A stretch of DNA of 7,137 nt. It comes from JADFSZ01 sp022560555 [NCBI: PVC group bacterium]. GTDB lineage: Bacteria; GCA-001730085; JADFSZ01. The notes below the pieces were generated by a model. It ran no database searches and was not told the origin of the DNA. It saw only the letters and a program-made list of their open reading frames with translations. Numbering within the stretch: position 1 is the first letter of the stretch; each line of letters begins with the position of its first letter. This document shows positions 5,592-7,137 of this stretch, piece by piece. The position numbers and the translations under genes are program-made. The stretch lies in contig JADFSZ010000088.1 of NCBI GenBank assembly GCA_022560555.1, positions 1-7,137 on the forward strand. The letters run 5' to 3'.

Positions 5592-7137
5592 ATGGTCGAA
5601 AAAATCAATAAGGGAAGTTCCGTTATTCGTGTCCTCGCGCGCATTGTAGCGCAATATCCCCGGGACGAAAAAATCCTTATCACGCCCGGTTTTCAGATCG
5701 GATCTCAAATTTTAGAGGAACTCACACGATCAGGTACACCGTGGATGAATTTCCGGTCCATGACGATGTACGCGCTCGCGCGTCAATCAGCCGAACTTGT
5801 ATCAGGCGAAGTCCTCACCGAAGTCGGGATGAAAACGATCCTCGACACCGTCTTGACTCAGCTCGATCAAACCAAAAAACTCAAATATTTTCAGAAACGT
5901 TCCATCAACAAAGGTATGATCGATCATCTCGCTGACACCATCAGAGAACTCAAAACATTAGGAATCCAACCCGACTATCTCAGCCCCAAACATTTTGTGG
6001 ATGTTCGTAAAGCCGCGGATCTAAAACACATCTATACCGCATACCAAATCATTCTTAACAACAAAAATCTTTTGGACAGCGCGGATATTTGGATCATGGC
6101 CCTTAAAAACAGTCTAAAACAAAAAAAACGTCCAAAAGTCAAATATATCATTTTGGCCGGCTGTTACGCGAACGTGACACAAAAAGATTTCATTAAGGCG
6201 CTGGCTGGTGCGGACCTGATCGTGATCGAGGAAGAGCCGGTCGAAGGTCTTATTCCGCCTAAAAGCATCTGGGCGCATACCAAAGACCATGATTATCCCG
6301 CGCCTGAAACAGATATCGAGCGCCTGCGCTGGGTGTTCGATTGCGAACAAGCGCCGAAACCTTTTGGTGACGATTCCATCGAACTCTTTCGCGCCGCAGG
6401 CAGCCGAAACGAAATCAGCGAAGTCATGCGGCGCATTGCCGCCGAAAATCTTCCGGCCGATCAAGTCGAAATCATCTATACCGATGCACATAATTATGTG
6501 AGCGCAATCCACGCCTTTTCAGAGCGTGTCGGTATCCCCGTGACATTTGCCGATGGCTTGCCTTCGTATTTCAGCACGCCGGGACGTGTTCTTGCCGGGA
6601 TCCTCATGTGGATCCAAGAAGATTTTAGTGAAATATATTTGAGACGACTTTTGAAAAGCGGAGATCTCTTTCTTGATACCTATGGTGACTCTGTGGACCG
6701 AGCGGATCTGGCTTATCTGCTTCGTACCTCCGGTGTTGGTTGGGGCAGGGATCGATACGACCGTATTCTAAAACAACGCGCCGAAGCGGCTCGAAAAAAA
6801 AGCGACTTAGCCAAAAAAGAGAACGAACCAGTCAAAGCCGATCTAAGCACTCAGGAAGCTGAGGCTGTCGAAACCCTTCACCGGATTTGTATGGATCTGT
6901 TTTCATTTATTCCGGATCAGGACGATAAGGGACAGATTGATTTTGCGAAATTATGTGTTGGGTGTGTAGACATCATCCTGAAATTTGTTCGTATTCGGGA
7001 TGAGAGGGATAATGTTTTTGCTAAAGCCGCGACAGATATTTTTAACATGCTCTCCCGGATTGCCAAAGAAAAGATGCCCGTTACCGAAGCCATCGATAAA
7101 CTTCTTCGGGTCATAACAAGGAACCGATATGGCGACA
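5592..7137 (+). CDS. AddB/RexB-like helicase-nuclease subunit, N-terminal part (3' end outside window)
   Basis: The frame runs from the ATG at 5592 without a stop to the window edge, giving 515 complete codons. It resembles the N-terminal half of AddB-type proteins, which pair with an AddA helicase to resect double-strand breaks. Matching blocks are ILITPGFQIGSQILEEL (28-44), LDSADIW (161-167), an AAGSRNEISEVMRRIAAE block (268-285), and VEIIYTD...IPVTFADGLP (292-324) leading to a STPGRVLAGIL segment (328-338). The last two follow the common AddB pattern of RxxE/AREI, a short-strand domain, then gIPvtf and a Pro-Gly-Arg helix. A Lys/Glu-rich, probably flexible insert lies at about 393-425. AddB proteins usually exceed 900 residues and end in a RecB-type PD-(D/E)XK nuclease with cysteines for an iron-sulphur cluster, which would lie beyond the window. 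No GxxGxGK[ST] P-loop is visible at the N-terminus. No Shine-Dalgarno sequence precedes the start, the region being pyrimidine-rich. A RecB-like nuclease-only protein of the same superfamily is the main alternative. Confidence 0.8.
   Translation, partial: MVEKINKGSSVIRVLARIVAQYPRDEKILITPGFQIGSQILEELTRSGTPWMNFRSMTMYALARQSAELVSGEVLTEVGMKTILDTVLTQLDQTKKLKYFQKRSINKGMIDHLADTIRELKTLGIQPDYLSPKHFVDVRKAADLKHIYTAYQIILNNKNLLDSADIWIMALKNSLKQKKRPKVKYIILAGCYANVTQKDFIKALAGADLIVIEEEPVEGLIPPKSIWAHTKDHDYPAPETDIERLRWVFDCEQAPKPFGDDSIELFRAAGSRNEISEVMRRIAAENLPADQVEIIYTDAHNYVSAIHAFSERVGIPVTFADGLPSYFSTPGRVLAGILMWIQEDFSEIYLRRLLKSGDLFLDTYGDSVDRADLAYLLRTSGVGWGRDRYDRILKQRAEAARKKSDLAKKENEPVKADLSTQEAEAVETLHRICMDLFSFIPDQDDKGQIDFAKLCVGCVDIILKFVRIRDERDNVFAKAATDIFNMLSRIAKEKMPVTEAIDKLLRVITRNRYGD

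Noticed and set aside
5741-5935. Plus-strand 64-codon frame
   Set aside because: It overlaps the AddB-like frame in another phase and is a shadow.
6114-6512. Minus-strand reading frame of 132 codons
   Set aside because: It is antisense to the AddB-like gene, whose frame shows clear family motifs across this region.
1-7137. Mobile element, CRISPR array, tRNA, rRNA or toxin-antitoxin pair
   Set aside because: I searched by eye for terminal repeats, regular spacers, cloverleaf-like segments and short overlapping gene pairs, and found nothing I could support.

Overview
The window reads as an ordinary chromosomal stretch of a bacterium with mid-range GC, probably from an uncultured lineage. I cannot place the lineage from sequence alone. 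A UDP-2,3-diacylglucosamine hydrolase-like phosphoesterase weakly hints at a Gram-negative envelope. Three of the genes lack a visible Shine-Dalgarno sequence, while the two heat-shock genes have clear ones. No mobile element, CRISPR array, tRNA or rRNA was recognised.

Layout: (1) bases 1-1600, plus strand, hold the 3' part of an unrecognised protein with a Ser/Thr-rich tail. It is followed 8 bases later by a calcineurin-like metallophosphoesterase, and the two look co-transcribed. (2) Bases 1590-4758, minus strand, hold a proteostasis operon in which hsp20 comes first and clpB second, separated by 85 bases. clpB ends convergently inside the last codons of the phosphoesterase gene. (3) Bases 4759-5076 form a 318-base divergent intergenic region with a plausible extended -10 promoter for the rightward genes and several palindromes. 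(4) Bases 5077-7137, plus strand, hold a small three-helix membrane protein of unknown function and then, 26 bases later, a long reading frame that leaves the window. That frame resembles the N-terminal half of AddB-type helicase/nuclease subunits.

The small heat-shock protein would hold unfolding proteins and ClpB would pull them out of aggregates, usually together with DnaK, so their pairing in one transcript makes functional sense. The AddB-like protein would belong to double-strand break repair, with a helicase partner expected downstream of the window. I see no strong sign of an undescribed system. The points most worth a second look are the AddB-like protein without a recognisable P-loop, the tandem 14-base repeat between hsp20 and clpB, and the 16-base palindrome just after the predicted rightward start of transcription.
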